The notes under the pieces were generated by a model. The model had not been told where the DNA came from, made no database searches, and saw only the letters and a program-made list of their open reading frames with translations. A DNA stretch of 64,000 bases from Bacteroidota bacterium (GTDB lineage: Bacteria > Bacteroidota > Bacteroidia > Bacteroidales > Dysgonomonadaceae): positions 62,001 to 126,000 of the forward strand of contig JAEZGN010000007.1 in assembly GCA_023437305.1 (NCBI GenBank), read 5' to 3'. Positions within the stretch are counted from its first letter, which is position 1. Each line of letters opens with the position of its first letter. Below, piece after piece: positions 54,730 to 63,462 of the stretch. The position numbers were made by a program, and so were the translations under genes.

Positions 54730-55473
54730 ATGTCAGATATATGTAAAAATTGTAGTACTCCTGTCTCTGGAAAATATTGTTCAAACTGTGGGCAATCAAC
54801 AGCTACTGCACGTATTAATTTCCATTATATTATACACGAAATACAGCATAGTGTTTTCCATGTAGATAGAGGAATTTTACACACAATAAAAGAACTCATT
54901 ACGAGACCCGGTGACTCTATTCGCGAATACTTATCGGGTAAAAGAATCACCCATTTCAAACCGTTTTCATTTATTCTTATTTTAGGAACTATATACGGAT
55001 TTATATGTTTTTTCCTAAAAGTATATCCTGAAAACTCATTTGCCTATCTCCAGACAGATGCTGCAGCCAATAATTACAGTCAATTGGTTTTCGATTGGAT
55101 GTATGGGCATTATTCTTTTGTTATGCTGGCTTTTATTCCATTTTATGCATTAGCATCCTATATAGTATTTAAGAAGTCAGGTTACAATTTCGTGGAGTTT
55201 CTGGTTATAAACTCATATATAGTAGGAATGCAGATCCTAATTCTTATTTTGACTTATCCTATTTATTATTTCACCCTCTCCATATGGGGCGTATTACTGA
55301 CTTTCTTATTTTGCTATTTATATCAATTCTGGGTATATATACAATTGTTTGGGAAGAATTCACCTATCAAGACTGTATGTAAGACGTTGGTAAGTATGGT
55401 TTTATCATTTTTGTTTGTTGTGATAGCTTCTTTTTTAGTTACATTTGGATTGATCTTTATCAACTCTCGATAG
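54730..55473 (+). CDS. DUF3667 membrane protein with N-terminal zinc ribbon
   Basis: A 247-residue protein. The ATG at 54730 is chosen because it directly precedes the zinc ribbon CKNCSTPVSGKYCSNCGQ; a longer form from 54685 would overlap the SDR gene. After the ribbon comes HYIIHEIQHSVFHVDRGILH and LITRPGDSIREYLSGKR, the signature of DUF3667, and then four or five membrane helices. The function of the family is unknown. It is the last gene of the group that begins at leuS or yitT. Confidence 0.85.
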   Translation: MSDICKNCSTPVSGKYCSNCGQSTATARINFHYIIHEIQHSVFHVDRGILHTIKELITRPGDSIREYLSGKRITHFKPFSFILILGTIYGFICFFLKVYPENSFAYLQTDAAANNYSQLVFDWMYGHYSFVMLAFIPFYALASYIVFKKSGYNFVEFLVINSYIVGMQILILILTYPIYYFTLSIWGVLLTFLFCYLYQFWVYIQLFGKNSPIKTVCKTLVSMVLSFLFVVIASFLVTFGLIFINSR

Positions 55474-55480
55474 AGATCTT

Positions 55481-56056
55481 TTAAGGTTTTAATTCTTTCT
55501 TCTTGTTTTTATAGTATTCAAGGAGCTTATATCCCATAACCCCGATTGCTATTCCAAATAATATACCGCAAATAACATCGATAGGATAATGTTTGGCAAG
55601 ATAGATGCGGCTATATGCGACAATTGTAGCCCAAATTATTGCCAGATAACCGTAATACTTAGAGCTAGTCTTGTGGAATAGTAAAAGGAAAAAAGTAGCC
55701 ATCGTAAACGTTGTTGCAGAATGGGACGAGAAGAAGCTTGTACTCGAACTATACCTTTCTATTGCATGTATAACACCTGTCCAATCTTGATTGTGGATCG
55801 GACGTGGACGTTCTACCATCATCTTAATAATGTTGGTTAATAATGCACTTGCACCGATAGAAAGCAAGAAAAATATAACACTCGTTTTTTTCCAAACCTC
55901 TAATCTGTAATAGATAAATACAGCCATCAGGATACACATAATCACCCAGAAATGGTACGAACTGAAAAATAACATAACAGGGTCGAGCCAACCGATATGT
56001 TTACTGTTCAGATACAAAAAGAGTTCTTTATCCCATTCTATAATTTTGCGAAGCAT
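55481..56056 (-). CDS. PAP2-family membrane phosphatase
   Basis: A 191-residue integral membrane protein with the three PAP2 motifs: KMMVERPRP, then SSTSFFSSHSATTF with the central S-x-H, and SRIYLAKHYPIDVICG with the catalytic His and Asp. Enzymes of this type remove phosphate from phosphatidate or undecaprenyl pyrophosphate outside the inner membrane. The gene is convergent with DUF3667 and stands alone. Undecaprenyl pyrophosphate recycling is a plausible role, but the substrate is not fixed by sequence. Confidence 0.9.
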   Translation of the reverse strand: MLRKIIEWDKELFLYLNSKHIGWLDPVMLFFSSYHFWVIMCILMAVFIYYRLEVWKKTSVIFFLLSIGASALLTNIIKMMVERPRPIHNQDWTGVIHAIERYSSSTSFFSSHSATTFTMATFFLLLFHKTSSKYYGYLAIIWATIVAYSRIYLAKHYPIDVICGILFGIAIGVMGYKLLEYYKNKKKELKP

Positions 56057-56163
56057 TGGCGTATATGTTGAAAATGAACCACAAAGAAATATTATTTTAC
56101 GAATAAAATAAAGAATATTTAAATCTTTTATATTTTTAGTAATTGCAAATCAATCGGTATCTG

Positions 56164-56194
56164 TCTGTAAATTGAATATATTGATGTAAATTTG
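56164..56194 (+). promoter_or_regulatory. Promoter of ruvB
   Basis: TCTG at 56164-56167, then 19 bases, then the exact -7 element TAAATTTG at 56187-56194. It overlaps the in-frame TTG at 56192 and so supports the ATG at 56207 as the true start. Confidence 0.55.
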
Positions 56195-56206
56195 CAACCA
56201 TACATT

Positions 56207-57229
56207 ATGGAAGGAACATTTAATATACACAGGGAGAATATAAATGAAAATGAGAAGGAGTTTGAGAATGCGTTGCGCCCTCTCACCTTTCAGAGTTTTC
56301 GTGGACAGAGTAAAGTTGTAGAAAATTTACAAGTCTTTGTGACTGCTGCAAAAATGCGTGGCGAATCGCTCGACCATACGCTGTTGCATGGCCCTCCCGG
56401 ACTTGGTAAAACAACCCTGTCGAATATTATAGCCAATGAGCTCGGTGTAGGGTTCAAGATCACATCGGGTCCTGTATTGGATAAGCCCGGAGACTTGGCC
56501 GGATTGCTTACTTCGCTCGAACCGAACGATGTTCTTTTTATAGATGAAATACACCGCCTTTCGCCCGTTGTGGAAGAATATCTGTATAGTGCGATGGAAG
56601 ACTATCGCATCGATATAATGATAGATAAAGGGCCTAGCGCTCGTTCTGTACAGATAGAACTCAATCCGTTTACCCTTGTTGGTGCAACGACTCGTAGTGG
56701 TTTGCTTACAAGCCCTTTGCGTGCCCGATTTGGAATAAACATGCACCTCGAATATTACGATATAGATACCCTTGTGCATATTATCTTACGATCGGCAGAT
56801 ATATTGAATGTGCCTGCTTCGAAAGATTCTGCTATAGAAATTGCTTCACGTAGTCGTGGTACACCACGTATTGCGAATGCCTTGCTGCGCCGTGTGCGTG
56901 ACTTTGCTCAGGTAAAAGGATCGGGCAAGATAGACAAGGATATTGCTTCTTATGCTCTCGAAGCGTTGAATATAGATAAGTATGGATTGGATGAGATCGA
57001 TAATAAAATATTGCTTATCCTGATCGATAAATTCAAAGGGGGGCCGGTAGGAATTTCTACAATAGCAACCGCATTGGGAGAAGACGGAGGGACGATCGAA
57101 GAGGTATATGAGCCGTTCCTTATCAAGGAAGGTTTTATGAAACGTACTCCTCGTGGACGTGAAGTGACAGACCTTGCCTATAAACATCTGGGAAGGAAGA
57201 GAGAAAGTGAGCAAGGATTTCTATTTTAA
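56207..57229 (+). CDS. ruvB: Holliday junction branch-migration ATPase RuvB
   Basis: A 340-residue AAA+ ATPase, the usual length. It has ALRPLTFQSFRGQSKVVENL, Walker A GPPGLGKTTLS, Walker B FIDEIHRL, sensor region GATTRSGLLTSPLRARFGI and a C-terminal winged helix (GREVTDLAYKHLG). With RuvA it drives branch migration of Holliday junctions. The ATG at 56207 is preferred over a TTG 15 bases upstream that falls in the promoter. The ABC permease gene starts 12 bases after the stop. Confidence 0.96.
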   Translation: MEGTFNIHRENINENEKEFENALRPLTFQSFRGQSKVVENLQVFVTAAKMRGESLDHTLLHGPPGLGKTTLSNIIANELGVGFKITSGPVLDKPGDLAGLLTSLEPNDVLFIDEIHRLSPVVEEYLYSAMEDYRIDIMIDKGPSARSVQIELNPFTLVGATTRSGLLTSPLRARFGINMHLEYYDIDTLVHIILRSADILNVPASKDSAIEIASRSRGTPRIANALLRRVRDFAQVKGSGKIDKDIASYALEALNIDKYGLDEIDNKILLILIDKFKGGPVGISTIATALGEDGGTIEEVYEPFLIKEGFMKRTPRGREVTDLAYKHLGRKRESEQGFLF

Positions 57230-57241
57230 AAGAATAAAACA

Positions 57242-58486
57242 TTGAACTTAGAATTATTTATAGCCAAGCGGATTCATTTTAGTAAGGGCGAAGGAGAGAA
57301 AAAAGCGTCTTCACCTGCTATTAAAATCGCTATTGCAGGTGTTGCAATAGGATTGGCAGCTATGATTCTGGCATTGTCTATTGTTATCGGTTTTAAGAAA
57401 GAGGTGCGCAACAAGGTTGTTGGTTTTGGCTCTCATATTCAGATTACCAACTTGAATAACACCACATCTTACGAAACATTGCCGGTAGCTGTTACTCCCG
57501 GTCTTTTAGATACATTGAGCCATGAGACGGGTATAGCACATGCGCAAATATATGCTACAAAACCGGGTATCATAAAAACAGATAGTGCATTTCAGGGGAT
57601 AATTCTAAAAGGGGTAGGAAAAGATTACGATTGGGACTTCTTCAAGAAGAATATGATTGACGGTAAGATCATCAACCCTGATGATACAACAATCACCAAT
57701 CAGGTTATTATCTCGAAGAATATAGCCGATAAACTTAATCTGAAGACAGGGGATAGTTTTATTTCGTATTTTGTTCAGGAACGCAGTGCCCGTAAATTTA
57801 ATATTACGGGGATATACAGTACCAATTTTGAAGATTATGACAAACTATTTGTTATTACTGACGTGCGGCTTATACAAAGACTTAATAAGTGGCAACCCGA
57901 TCAGGTAAGCGGTATAGAGCTGCTCGTAAACGATTTTGAGCAACTTGACCAGCTTACACAAAATATCTATTTAGATATGATGACTTATCGGGATGTGGAT
58001 GGTAATACTTTTCTAACCCGCTCTATTAAAGAAATGAACCCGATGATATTCAGTTGGCTCGATCTGCTGGATATGAATGTATGGGTAATCATGATCTTGA
58101 TGTTTGCCATTTCCGTTTTTACGATGATATCAGGATTGCTTATTATAATCTTGGAGCGCACCAATATGATTGGTATCCTTAAGACGTTAGGTGCACGAAA
58201 TTTTAATATTCGCAAAACATTTCTCTATGTGTCTTCATTCCTGATATTGAAAGGGATGTTGTGGGGAAATATTATAGCCTTGACTGTGCTGTTGCTTCAA
58301 CGGTATTTTGGTTTAATAAAGCTAGATTCCAATACTTACTATGTATCCGAAATGCCGGTGGATATAAATATATTACACATTATTCTTATCAACATTGCTA
58401 CCCTGACCCTGTCGGTATTGGCTATGGTTGGGCCTTCTTATCTGATAGCAAAAATATCTCCTGCCAAATCACTTCGTTTCGAATAA
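57242..58486 (+). CDS. LolC/LolE-type ABC transporter permease (FtsX/MacB fold)
   Basis: A 414-residue permease with one N-terminal helix (AIKIAIAGVAIGLAAMILAL), a periplasmic MacB-like domain (about 55-260) and three C-terminal helices including VWVIMILMFAISVFTMISGL. The start appears to be TTG at 57242: the reading frame gives LNLELFIAKRIHF, a conserved N-terminus, and no ATG lies nearby. The family takes part in lipoprotein release from the inner membrane or related substrate extrusion. Its ATPase partner is not in the window. It is probably co-transcribed with ruvB. Confidence 0.85.
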   Translation: MNLELFIAKRIHFSKGEGEKKASSPAIKIAIAGVAIGLAAMILALSIVIGFKKEVRNKVVGFGSHIQITNLNNTTSYETLPVAVTPGLLDTLSHETGIAHAQIYATKPGIIKTDSAFQGIILKGVGKDYDWDFFKKNMIDGKIINPDDTTITNQVIISKNIADKLNLKTGDSFISYFVQERSARKFNITGIYSTNFEDYDKLFVITDVRLIQRLNKWQPDQVSGIELLVNDFEQLDQLTQNIYLDMMTYRDVDGNTFLTRSIKEMNPMIFSWLDLLDMNVWVIMILMFAISVFTMISGLLIIILERTNMIGILKTLGARNFNIRKTFLYVSSFLILKGMLWGNIIALTVLLLQRYFGLIKLDSNTYYVSEMPVDINILHIILINIATLTLSVLAMVGPSYLIAKISPAKSLRFE

Positions 58487-58490
58487 GGGA

Positions 58491-58964
58491 TTATTCGTGA
58501 TGGTAAGGTTCGTTATTTAAGATTGTCATTGCTCTATACAGCTGTTCCACAAATATAAGGCGTACCATCTGGTGCGAAAAAGTCATACGTGATAGGGTTA
58601 GTTTTTCATTCGCCTTCTGATATACTGCTTCCGAGAAACCATAAGGGCCTCCGATGGCAAATATGAGCCGCTTGCTTACGGTATGTGTTTTCTTTTCTAT
58701 ATAGGTGGCAAATTGCATCGAGGTATATTCTTTTCCCTTATCATCGAGCAGAACGAGATAATCTCCCGGTTGTACGTTTTTTAATATCAACTCACCTTCC
58801 TTCTCCTTTTGCTGTTCCATCGTAAGGCTTTTGGTGTTTTTTATATCAGGTATAATTTGTATTTCGAAAGGGATGTAATGCTCCAATCTTTTCTGATATT
58901 CGTTGATAGCCTCTACAAAATAGCCTGCATCGGTTTTGCCTATAGCGAGAAGAATGATTTTCAT
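58491..58964 (-). CDS. rlmH: 23S rRNA pseudouridine-1915 N3-methyltransferase RlmH
   Basis: A 157-residue SPOUT methyltransferase. The ATG at 58964 begins the conserved MKIILLAIGKTD; longer in-frame starts add an unrelated extension. Signatures are LDDKGKEYTSMQFA, the knot motif FAIGGPYGFS and the C-terminal QMVRLIFVEQLYRAMTIL, ending in YHHE. It methylates pseudouridine 1915 of 23S rRNA. It is convergent with the ABC permease with a 4-base gap. Confidence 0.96.
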   Translation of the reverse strand: MKIILLAIGKTDAGYFVEAINEYQKRLEHYIPFEIQIIPDIKNTKSLTMEQQKEKEGELILKNVQPGDYLVLLDDKGKEYTSMQFATYIEKKTHTVSKRLIFAIGGPYGFSEAVYQKANEKLTLSRMTFSHQMVRLIFVEQLYRAMTILNNEPYHHE

Positions 58965-58984
58965 ATTTTCTAGTTTTTTCATTA

Positions 58985-58992
58985 CAAAAATA
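58985..58992 (-). promoter_or_regulatory. -7 element for rlmH
   Basis: The minus strand reads TATTTTTG, an exact match, 21 bases upstream of the rlmH ATG. Confidence 0.45.
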
Positions 58993-59043
58993 GGCAACAA
59001 TTTCTTGCTGCCTATCCTGTTATATAAAAAATAAGTTTTTCCT

Positions 59044-59871
59044 TTATTTCGTTGCATCAATCACACCTCTGAAATAACCTATAGATTCGGCTATTCCGGC
59101 TAAAGGGGCTTTCATGTTCCGCTCGTATTCGAGACTGCAAGCTCCCGAGTATTTTACTTCGCGAAGCATTCTCACAAAAGCAGGAATGTCTATTATGCCC
59201 CGACCAATTTCTCCAGTCTTTCCCGCTTTGGTTGCTGCGGTTGTATTCTTCATGTGGATGTCGAACACTCTGCTGCTGTACTTTTTCAGGTCGGCAATCG
59301 GATCATGTCCTGCACGTGCATCATGACCAATGTCGAGACACATTCCGATACGAGGGTCGAGGTCTTTTACATGTTCATAGATATCAGCTGCATGCGGATA
59401 TAGTTCGATGTCGGGGCCATGAAGATGAATGGCATATTTGAAATCATATTCTTTTACTTTCTTATCTACATAAGGTAGTAGTTCATGATTGGGAACACCT
59501 ACAATAAGTTTTACGCCAACACGTTTGGCATAATCAAACGCTTTGTCTACCTCTTCTTTCGTCTTCATGTAGATAGGGCCTACAGCATAACCTGTCACAT
59601 CATACTTTGCCAGTTTAGCATGGAATGCGGCAATTTCTTCGTCGGTGCTATTCAGGGGAAGATGAAAATCTTTGATACAAAGATAATGCACATCTACCTC
59701 TTGCATCATTTTGAGAGTCTCATCCAGATTGAAGTTTACAAATGTATATCCGGCTATGGCTACCTTAAATAATTCGCCGTCACCTCGTTGCGTTTTCTCG
59801 GGTTCATTCGCAAAAAGAATTGTTGTGTGCGCGCACACTAAAAGCAGGAATAATCTTAGTGTTTTACTCAT
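59044..59871 (-). CDS. Exported sugar phosphate isomerase/epimerase-like TIM-barrel protein
   Basis: A 275-residue protein with a signal peptide (LRLFLLLVCAHTTILFANE). The TIM barrel has VAIAGYTFVNFNLDETLKMM, YAIHLHGPDIELYPHAAD, MCLDIGHDARAGHDP and VFDIHMKNTT, with His, Asp and Glu residues at the expected metal-binding positions. It is a distant relative of the TIM-barrel lipoprotein at 612-1502 but stands alone. A role in 3-keto-glycoside or related sugar processing in the periplasm is possible; no partner gene is adjacent. It has its own -7 element. Confidence 0.83.
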   Translation of the reverse strand: MSKTLRLFLLLVCAHTTILFANEPEKTQRGDGELFKVAIAGYTFVNFNLDETLKMMQEVDVHYLCIKDFHLPLNSTDEEIAAFHAKLAKYDVTGYAVGPIYMKTKEEVDKAFDYAKRVGVKLIVGVPNHELLPYVDKKVKEYDFKYAIHLHGPDIELYPHAADIYEHVKDLDPRIGMCLDIGHDARAGHDPIADLKKYSSRVFDIHMKNTTAATKAGKTGEIGRGIIDIPAFVRMLREVKYSGACSLEYERNMKAPLAGIAESIGYFRGVIDATK

Positions 59872-59921
59872 GGGTTACTTTTTTAGATATTTAGATTTTT
59901 ATTTAAGATCATCACGGTGTA

Positions 59922-59929
59922 CAAATATA
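59922..59929 (-). promoter_or_regulatory. -7 element for the second TIM-barrel gene
   Basis: The minus strand reads TATATTTG, an exact match, 51 bases upstream of the ATG at 59871. Confidence 0.45.
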
Positions 59930-60011
59930 ACAATTCTCAGAGAATAATATATCCTTATACCTAAAGCTTATATCTTTATATTTTATTAAATAGAGTTTAT
60001 ATAAAAGAAGA

Positions 60012-60359
60012 ATGGCACATTTGGATAAAGAAGATTTCAGACGAGGAGTGTATGACGTTGTGAGGAGTATTCCGTATGGTCGGGCTACAAGTTATGGCGC
60101 AATAGCTAAGGCTATCGGTTATCCGAATATGTTACGTTTGGTAGGTCGGGTGATGGGGGAGTGCAATTCTGTTATTTCCGGCATTCCGGCGCATAGGGTA
60201 GTAAATAGTCAGGGAGTACTCTCAGCTAAAGAAGCATTCGGAAACTCGAACGAAATGCAGAAGCTCTTAGAAGAGGAAGGAGTTGGTGTTGTAAATGATA
60301 GAATCATCAATTGGAAGAAAGTATTCTGGGATCCTACCCAAGAATTGACTATCGAATGA
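60012..60359 (+). CDS. Alkyltransferase-like protein (MGMT homologue lacking the active Cys)
   Basis: A 115-residue protein of the MGMT DNA-binding-domain type: VRSIPYGRATSYGAIAKAIG (helix-turn-helix with arginine finger), RLVGRVMGECN, and IPAHRVVNSQG. The acceptor Cys of the PCHR motif is replaced by Ala 60, giving PAHR. Alkyltransferase-like proteins with Trp or Ala at this site bind O6-alkylguanine without repairing it and hand the lesion to nucleotide excision repair. The length matches the family. It stands alone between a TIM-barrel gene and a nucleoside phosphorylase gene. Confidence 0.92.
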   Translation: MAHLDKEDFRRGVYDVVRSIPYGRATSYGAIAKAIGYPNMLRLVGRVMGECNSVISGIPAHRVVNSQGVLSAKEAFGNSNEMQKLLEEEGVGVVNDRIINWKKVFWDPTQELTIE

Positions 60360-60431
60360 TTTCCTTTATAGCAATTCGCTTTCTAAGAATAAAATTATCT
60401 AATAGAGTAAGCTTTGATATGCAAAATAAAA

Positions 60432-60482
60432 AAAAAGGTAACAACAAAAAACATTTCAAAAAGTGTCACTTTTGTCACCTTT
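60432..60482 (+). repeat. About 50-bp GTNAC repeat, copy 2
   Basis: AAAAGGTAACAAC, a variable centre, then AAAAAGTGTCACTTTTGTCA and CCTTTT. The reverse complement aligns with 23690-23739. A further unit TTTTGTCACTTTTTA lies near 60523-60538. The element is 130 bases upstream of the nucleoside phosphorylase gene. Confidence 0.6.
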
Positions 60483-60581
60483 TGGCTGTAAGGTGTTGAT
60501 ATATAGCGTTGGTTGTTTTTGGGATTTTGTCACTTTTTATATGAATAGTAACTAAAGAATAGAACCAAGTAAAACAATTTA

Positions 60582-60589
60582 TATCTTTG
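60582..60589 (+). promoter_or_regulatory. -7 element for the nucleoside phosphorylase gene
   Basis: An exact TATCTTTG, 22 bases upstream of the ATG at 60612. Confidence 0.55.
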
Positions 60590-60611
60590 TAAATAAACAC
60601 AAATAAACGAT

Positions 60612-61478
60612 ATGAGAATAATTCCCGATTCAGAACTGATTATAAATAGTGATGGCAGTGTTTTTCACTTACATATAAACCCCAAACAACTATCAGACAA
60701 AATAATAATGATGGGCGACCCCGACAGAGTAAGCCTTACCGCATCTTTTTTTGATAGTGTAGAATGTGATATCCAAAGCCGGGAGTTTCATACGATTACC
60801 GGAACGTATAAAGGGAAACGCATTACCGCTCTTTCGCATGGTATCGGCCCCGATAATATAGATATTGTAATTACAGAATTGGATGCGTTGGCTAATATCG
60901 ATTTCAAGACACGTGAAGTGAAGAAAGACTTCAAACAGCTCACAATGGTTCGTGTAGGAACATCAGGAGGGTTGCAGCCTCATTGCCCAATCGGTTCGTA
61001 TGTCGTTGCAGCAAAGTCGATCGGTTTCGACGGAGTGCTCAATTATTATGCAGATCGTGATAAAGTGACATTGCCTGATTTTGAGGATACCTTTAAGAAA
61101 CATGTTGGCTGGAATCCCCAGCACTGTGCTCCGTATGTTGTAAAGGCCGATGAGGAATTGGTAGAACGCATAGGCCATGACATGATAAAAGGAGTTACCA
61201 TATCTGCCATTGGTTTTTATGGGCCACAGGGGCGATATGTACGCATGCCATTAGCTAATCCCGATCTGAATAGTAAAATAGAGTCGTTCAGGTTTGGGGA
61301 AGATTCTATTACCAACTATGAGATGGAAAGTGCACCGTTGGCTGGAATGAGCCGGTTGATGGGGCATAAGGCCATGACTGTATGCACAATAATAGCCAAT
61401 CGTTTGGCAGGAGAATCAAACTCAAACTACAAGGGTTCGATAGAAGATTTAATAAAGAAGGTATTAGAGCGTATTTAA
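60612..61478 (+). CDS. Nucleoside phosphorylase, uridine-phosphorylase-like
   Basis: A 288-residue PNP/UDP family enzyme. It has IMMGDPDRVSLTASFF near residues 32-47, HGIGPDNIDIVITEL, VRVGTSGGLQPHCPIGSYVV with the phosphate and ribose contacts, and ITNYEMESAPLAGMSRLMGH with the Met-Glu that binds ribose. The reaction is phosphorolysis of a nucleoside to base and ribose-1-phosphate; uridine is the likely substrate from overall resemblance. The stop codon overlaps the ATG of the SanA-like gene by one base (TAATG), so the two are translationally coupled. Confidence 0.9.
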   Translation: MRIIPDSELIINSDGSVFHLHINPKQLSDKIIMMGDPDRVSLTASFFDSVECDIQSREFHTITGTYKGKRITALSHGIGPDNIDIVITELDALANIDFKTREVKKDFKQLTMVRVGTSGGLQPHCPIGSYVVAAKSIGFDGVLNYYADRDKVTLPDFEDTFKKHVGWNPQHCAPYVVKADEELVERIGHDMIKGVTISAIGFYGPQGRYVRMPLANPDLNSKIESFRFGEDSITNYEMESAPLAGMSRLMGHKAMTVCTIIANRLAGESNSNYKGSIEDLIKKVLERI

Positions 61479-62131
61479 TGAAGACAAAAACAAAAAAGAG
61501 GCTCAAGCGTATGTTTTGGGTATTATCAATCGGGCTTATTTTAGCGGTTTTAGCAATCCTTTTTGCTAATTGGAAAATCCCTCACGATTCCAAAGGTTTT
61601 GTATATGATGAGGTAGATAGCATACCCCCTCAGAAAGCAGCGTTGGTTTTGGGTGCTGCTAAGAATATAGGCAATCGTCCCAACTTATATTTCACATACC
61701 GCATTCAGGCTGCGAAAGAATTATATGATGCCGGTAAAGTACAGGTCTTTGTTGTAAGCGGAGACAATAGCCGAAAAGATTATAATGAGGCAGACGATAT
61801 GCGTGCCGCTCTTGTCGAAGCCGGCGTGCCCGACAGTATTATACATTGCGATTATGCGGGCTTGCGTACGCTCGATTCGGTGGTGAGGATGAATGAAATA
61901 TTTGGTCAGGATTCGTTTATTATCGTATCGCAAGAGTTTCATAACGAAAGAGCTGTGTTTTTGGCTCAGAATTACGGGATGAAAGCCTATGGATATAATG
62001 CAAAAGATTTGTCACTTAACCGATCGTCATACAGAACAAAAATAAGGGAGTTGTTTGCAAGGGTAAAAGTCTTTGTGGATATCGCTACAGGTAAAGAACC
62101 AAAGTATCTGGGAGAAAAGATTAAAATCTGA
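61478..62131 (+). CDS. SanA/YdcF-like DUF218 membrane protein
   Basis: A 217-residue protein. The start is the ATG overlapping the upstream stop; an upstream in-frame ATG at 61382 lies deep inside the phosphorylase gene. A basic tail and one membrane helix (MFWVLSIGLILAVLAILFAN) are followed by a DUF218 domain: KAALVLGAAKNIGNRPNLYF, VFVVSGDNSRKDYNEADDM, RTLDSVVRMNEIFG and FIIVSQEFHNERAVFLAQ. SanA is linked to envelope barrier function and vancomycin resistance at high temperature in E. coli. The catalytic role of the domain is unknown. Confidence 0.88.
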   Translation: MKTKTKKRLKRMFWVLSIGLILAVLAILFANWKIPHDSKGFVYDEVDSIPPQKAALVLGAAKNIGNRPNLYFTYRIQAAKELYDAGKVQVFVVSGDNSRKDYNEADDMRAALVEAGVPDSIIHCDYAGLRTLDSVVRMNEIFGQDSFIIVSQEFHNERAVFLAQNYGMKAYGYNAKDLSLNRSSYRTKIRELFARVKVFVDIATGKEPKYLGEKIKI

Positions 62132-62175
62132 GATCTTTTAAGAATTAGGGTCTTGCTGATATTAGATGGAAACAC

Positions 62176-62183
62176 TAATTTTG
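62176..62183 (+). promoter_or_regulatory. -7 element for the porin gene
   Basis: An exact TAATTTTG, 47 bases upstream of the porin ATG, with CTTG at a 20-base spacing as a poor -33. Confidence 0.45.
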
Positions 62184-62229
62184 TCGCTTCTTTAAATAAG
62201 GTTAATTTAAACAATAATAAATTATATTA

Positions 62230-63372
62230 ATGAAAAAGCTCTTATTCGTGCTCTCTCTATGTGTAGCATGTACCCTTGTTTATGCTCAGGACTCAAATAG
62301 TGAACTGTTAAAAAAGTTAGTAGAGAAAAATATATTGACTCAAAGTGAAGCCGACTCGATACGAGGAAATGCACCAGCTAAAAGTGCATTGGGAAACGGG
62401 ACTACCGAAAAAATCAGGCAGGCTTTTAATACTCCATACATGCGTTTCGGAGGATATGGATTATTCATGTACAGATATAGCGACGTAGCAAATGTTAAGC
62501 ATGACTTTGAGCCGAGAGTAATATTCTTATCGATGCGTGGCGAACTCACCAAAAATTTGAAATACTTTATTCTGGCAGAGTTTGTTAACCCAATGCCATA
62601 CGAATTTTGGGGAGAATGGACCCCGGCTAAAGAGTTTAATATCAGGTTGGGACAGATGAAAACGCCTCTTTCACTCGAAAATCAAATATCATTAACCGAT
62701 ATTGAAGGGGTTTTCAACACTCGTTCTATTTCTGCTCTTATCGGAATGGGCGATGATGTACAGAGACAACAAAATAATAAGAATAATACAGGACGTGATG
62801 CCGGTGTGATGGCATACGGTAACTTGTTGAAAACGCAAACGCATGACCTGCTCGAATATAAGATAGGTTTGTTTCAGGGGACAGGTATTAATACTACAGA
62901 AAATAATAACTCAAAAGACTTTGCTGCAAACCTGATGCTTCAACCCATAAAGAATTTTAGAATTGGTGGAGGGGTATATCTTGGAGAAGCTAAGTATATA
63001 AAACCCGGAGAAACAGAGAAGAATGATCATGTTCGTAACCGTTGGATTGCAAGCTCCGATTATCGTTCAGAGAGAGTGTATGCTCGTGCCGAATGGATAA
63101 GAGGCAATGACGGAGGTATCAGCAAAGAAGGTCTTCACGGAATGGGGCTCTATTATTTTGTTCCTAAAAAGTTCAATGCTTTTGCAAAGGTGGACTATCT
63201 GAATCAGAATAGAGACACAAGCAAGGAGGTGATTGATTATACACTGGGCTTGAACTATTATTTCTACGGAGCATGCCGTTTTCAGGTAAATTATACTTAC
63301 TCAGATTATTCAAAGAGTTGGGGTGAGAAAAATTCGAATGTCGTATTAGGGCAAATGCAGATTGTATTTTGA
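62230..63372 (+). CDS. Outer-membrane porin (phosphate-selective porin O/P-like)
   Basis: A 380-residue beta-barrel protein. The signal peptide (MKKLLFVLSLCVACTLVYAQ) is followed by a short helical segment (LLKKLVEKNILTQSEADSI) common in this porin family and then by alternating amphipathic strands. Examples are FGGYGLFMYRYSDV, FNIRLGQMKTPLSLENQISL and VYARAEWIRGNDGG. The final strand ends in Phe (VVLGQMQIVF), as needed for barrel assembly. It probably admits phosphate or small anions. A terminator follows directly. Confidence 0.85.
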   Translation: MKKLLFVLSLCVACTLVYAQDSNSELLKKLVEKNILTQSEADSIRGNAPAKSALGNGTTEKIRQAFNTPYMRFGGYGLFMYRYSDVANVKHDFEPRVIFLSMRGELTKNLKYFILAEFVNPMPYEFWGEWTPAKEFNIRLGQMKTPLSLENQISLTDIEGVFNTRSISALIGMGDDVQRQQNNKNNTGRDAGVMAYGNLLKTQTHDLLEYKIGLFQGTGINTTENNNSKDFAANLMLQPIKNFRIGGGVYLGEAKYIKPGETEKNDHVRNRWIASSDYRSERVYARAEWIRGNDGGISKEGLHGMGLYYFVPKKFNAFAKVDYLNQNRDTSKEVIDYTLGLNYYFYGACRFQVNYTYSDYSKSWGEKNSNVVLGQMQIVF

Positions 63373-63391
63373 TCAGACATTCACGAAATAT

Positions 63392-63423
63392 AAAAAGGTT
63401 ATTTCGAAAGGAATAACCTTTTT
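63392..63423 (+). terminator. Terminator after the porin gene
   Basis: Perfect 12-bp arms AAAAAGGTTATT and AATAACCTTTTT with an 8-base loop, ending in a T-run. Confidence 0.85.
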
Positions 63424-63434
63424 CAGTACATTTG
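63402..63434 (+). promoter_or_regulatory. Promoter of the GT14 gene
   Basis: TTTC at 63402-63405, then 21 bases, then the exact -7 element TACATTTG at 63427-63434. The -33 overlaps the porin terminator hairpin. Confidence 0.45.
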
Positions 63435-63462
63435 TATTGATATCTTTAAAAAATATAGTCTG

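Noticed and set aside
59825..59838. Perfect 14-bp palindrome GTGTGCGCGCACAC
   Set aside because: It lies inside the signal-peptide codons of the TIM-barrel gene and has no second copy in the window, so it is probably chance.
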